From assembly GCA_958009055.1 (NCBI GenBank), contig OY253658.1:372001-436000 (forward strand): DNA of 64,000 nt, written 5' to 3'. Origin of the DNA: Choricystis sp. odSpoLacu1 (taxonomy: Eukaryota > Chlorophyta > Trebouxiophyceae). Under the pieces are notes generated by a model, which was not told the DNA's origin, ran no database searches, and saw only the letters and a list, made by a program, of their open reading frames with translations. The position numbers and the translations under genes were made by a program. This document shows, piece by piece, positions 63,701 to 64,000 of this stretch. Position 1 is the first letter of the stretch; the number at the start of each line of letters is the position of its first letter.

Positions 63701-63891
63701 GGTGTGTTTGTGTGCGGGCGGGGGGACAAAAAAACGGAGAGCAAGGTCCACGCGTGTGAGCGGGGGGACCAAAACACGGACGTTAACACCCACCATTCCT
63801 TCTCCCACCCCTCAACACCACCCAAAACATCAAGATCGAATGGCACTTGGCCGATGGCTTAGCCCTTGTCGTCAGCACGGGATCAGCGTAA
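60766..63891 (+). CDS. Secreted multicopper oxidase with two N-terminal hevein-like modules
   Basis: Seven exons, 60766-60831, 61019-61445, 61540-62208, 62291-63219, 63358-63506, 63640-63670 and 63835-63891, all phases fitting, 775 residues. Exon 1 is a signal peptide (MHRLILALAALAAVANAG). Two cysteine modules of equal spacing follow: CGAGVAKCMHGCCGPAGVC and CGEYVAACATGCCNQLNYC. The oxidase begins GKHPGPTIWSDAGDRVIVEF. All four copper motifs are present: STLHWHGQ, AYWYHDHS, HPLHLHG and HCHIEWHLADGL, supplying type 1, 2 and 3 sites with a leucine at the axial position. This is laccase/ferroxidase-like; the substrate may be phenolics, metal ions or wall compounds. The HPLH/LHG and HCH/IEWH motifs are each split by an intron. 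Confidence 0.88.
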
Positions 63892-64000
63892 TAGAAAAGA
63901 TCAAAACGCGGACCAGGAAGCGACACAACACCGCGCACCACGCACACACACCTTCTCTCCCCCGTGTCCCCCGATCCGGCTGTCGTGGGCGGCACCCTGG

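Noticed and set aside
1..64000. CRISPR arrays, tRNA/rRNA genes, transposons or viral insertions
   Set aside because: None was recognised. There are no spaced direct repeats, no terminal repeats with transposase or reverse-transcriptase frames, and no cloverleaf with a clear anticodon arm.

Overview
This window is a gene-dense, very GC-rich piece of a eukaryotic nuclear genome. Spliceosomal introns are common (GTGAGT-type donors, C/T-rich tracts before CAG). The gene set points to a photosynthetic green alga (Viridiplantae). It holds a plant-type cryptochrome, a two-domain AP2 transcription factor, the photosystem I assembly factor PYG7/Ycf37, a plant DUF220 START-like protein, a plant-like AMP deaminase with an N-terminal membrane anchor, an mTERF-like protein and several proteins with plastid-type presequences. 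The species cannot be named from the sequence alone.

Layout, with strand in brackets. 1-10 kb: UTP21/WDR36 (-, cut by the window edge), ALADIN nucleoporin (+), plant cryptochrome (+), a small methyltransferase (+), a group II PLP decarboxylase (-), COP9 signalosome CSN5 (-). 10-26 kb: WNK kinase (+), membrane UDP-glycosyltransferase (+), mitochondrial carrier (-), Golgi tether COG6 (+), DUF220 protein (-), CDPK-like kinase with a transit-peptide-like leader (+), mRNA 3'-processing factor CstF77 (+), a small membrane protein with a histone-H1-like tail (-). 26-44 kb: AMP deaminase (-), PTC7-type PP2C phosphatase (+), a plastid-type membrane protein (-), mTERF-like protein (+), FAD amine/amino-acid oxidase-like protein (-), DUF4499-like membrane protein (-), another plastid-type membrane protein (-), PYG7 (+), JmjC/cupin protein (-), DUF1826 protein (+), Mediator MED20 (-), VTI1 SNARE (+), a multipass plastid-type protein (-), SAYSvFN protein (+), SET protein (+). 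44-64 kb: AP2 factor (-), 3-ketoacyl-CoA reductase (+), MMS19 (-), eIF5-mimic BZW (+), REB1/DMTF1-like Myb (-), expansin-like protein (+), HSP90 co-chaperone STI1/HOP (+), multicopper oxidase with tandem hevein-like modules (+).

About 37 genes lie in 64 kb, roughly one per 1.7 kb. Twelve neighbouring pairs are divergent with 51-649 bp between start codons, so shared promoters must be common. Most genes are housekeeping (rRNA processing, nuclear pore, vesicle traffic, mRNA ends, Fe-S assembly, translation control). A secreted or cell-wall pair (expansin-like, multicopper oxidase) sits near the right end.

The most notable points are: a duplicated SNARE exon in VTI1 that would give membrane-anchored or soluble forms; a cryptochrome with Cys where plant cryptochromes have the FAD-facing Asp; two hevein-like modules fused to a multicopper oxidase; a membrane protein with a histone-like tail; one reading-frame start that serves two different proteins depending on a C10 run; and a repeated pattern of +1 frame breaks, nearly all in C/G homopolymers, which may be assembly error but runs in one direction only. 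Exon boundaries were worked out by hand from splice sites, phase and family similarity and may be off by a base or more.
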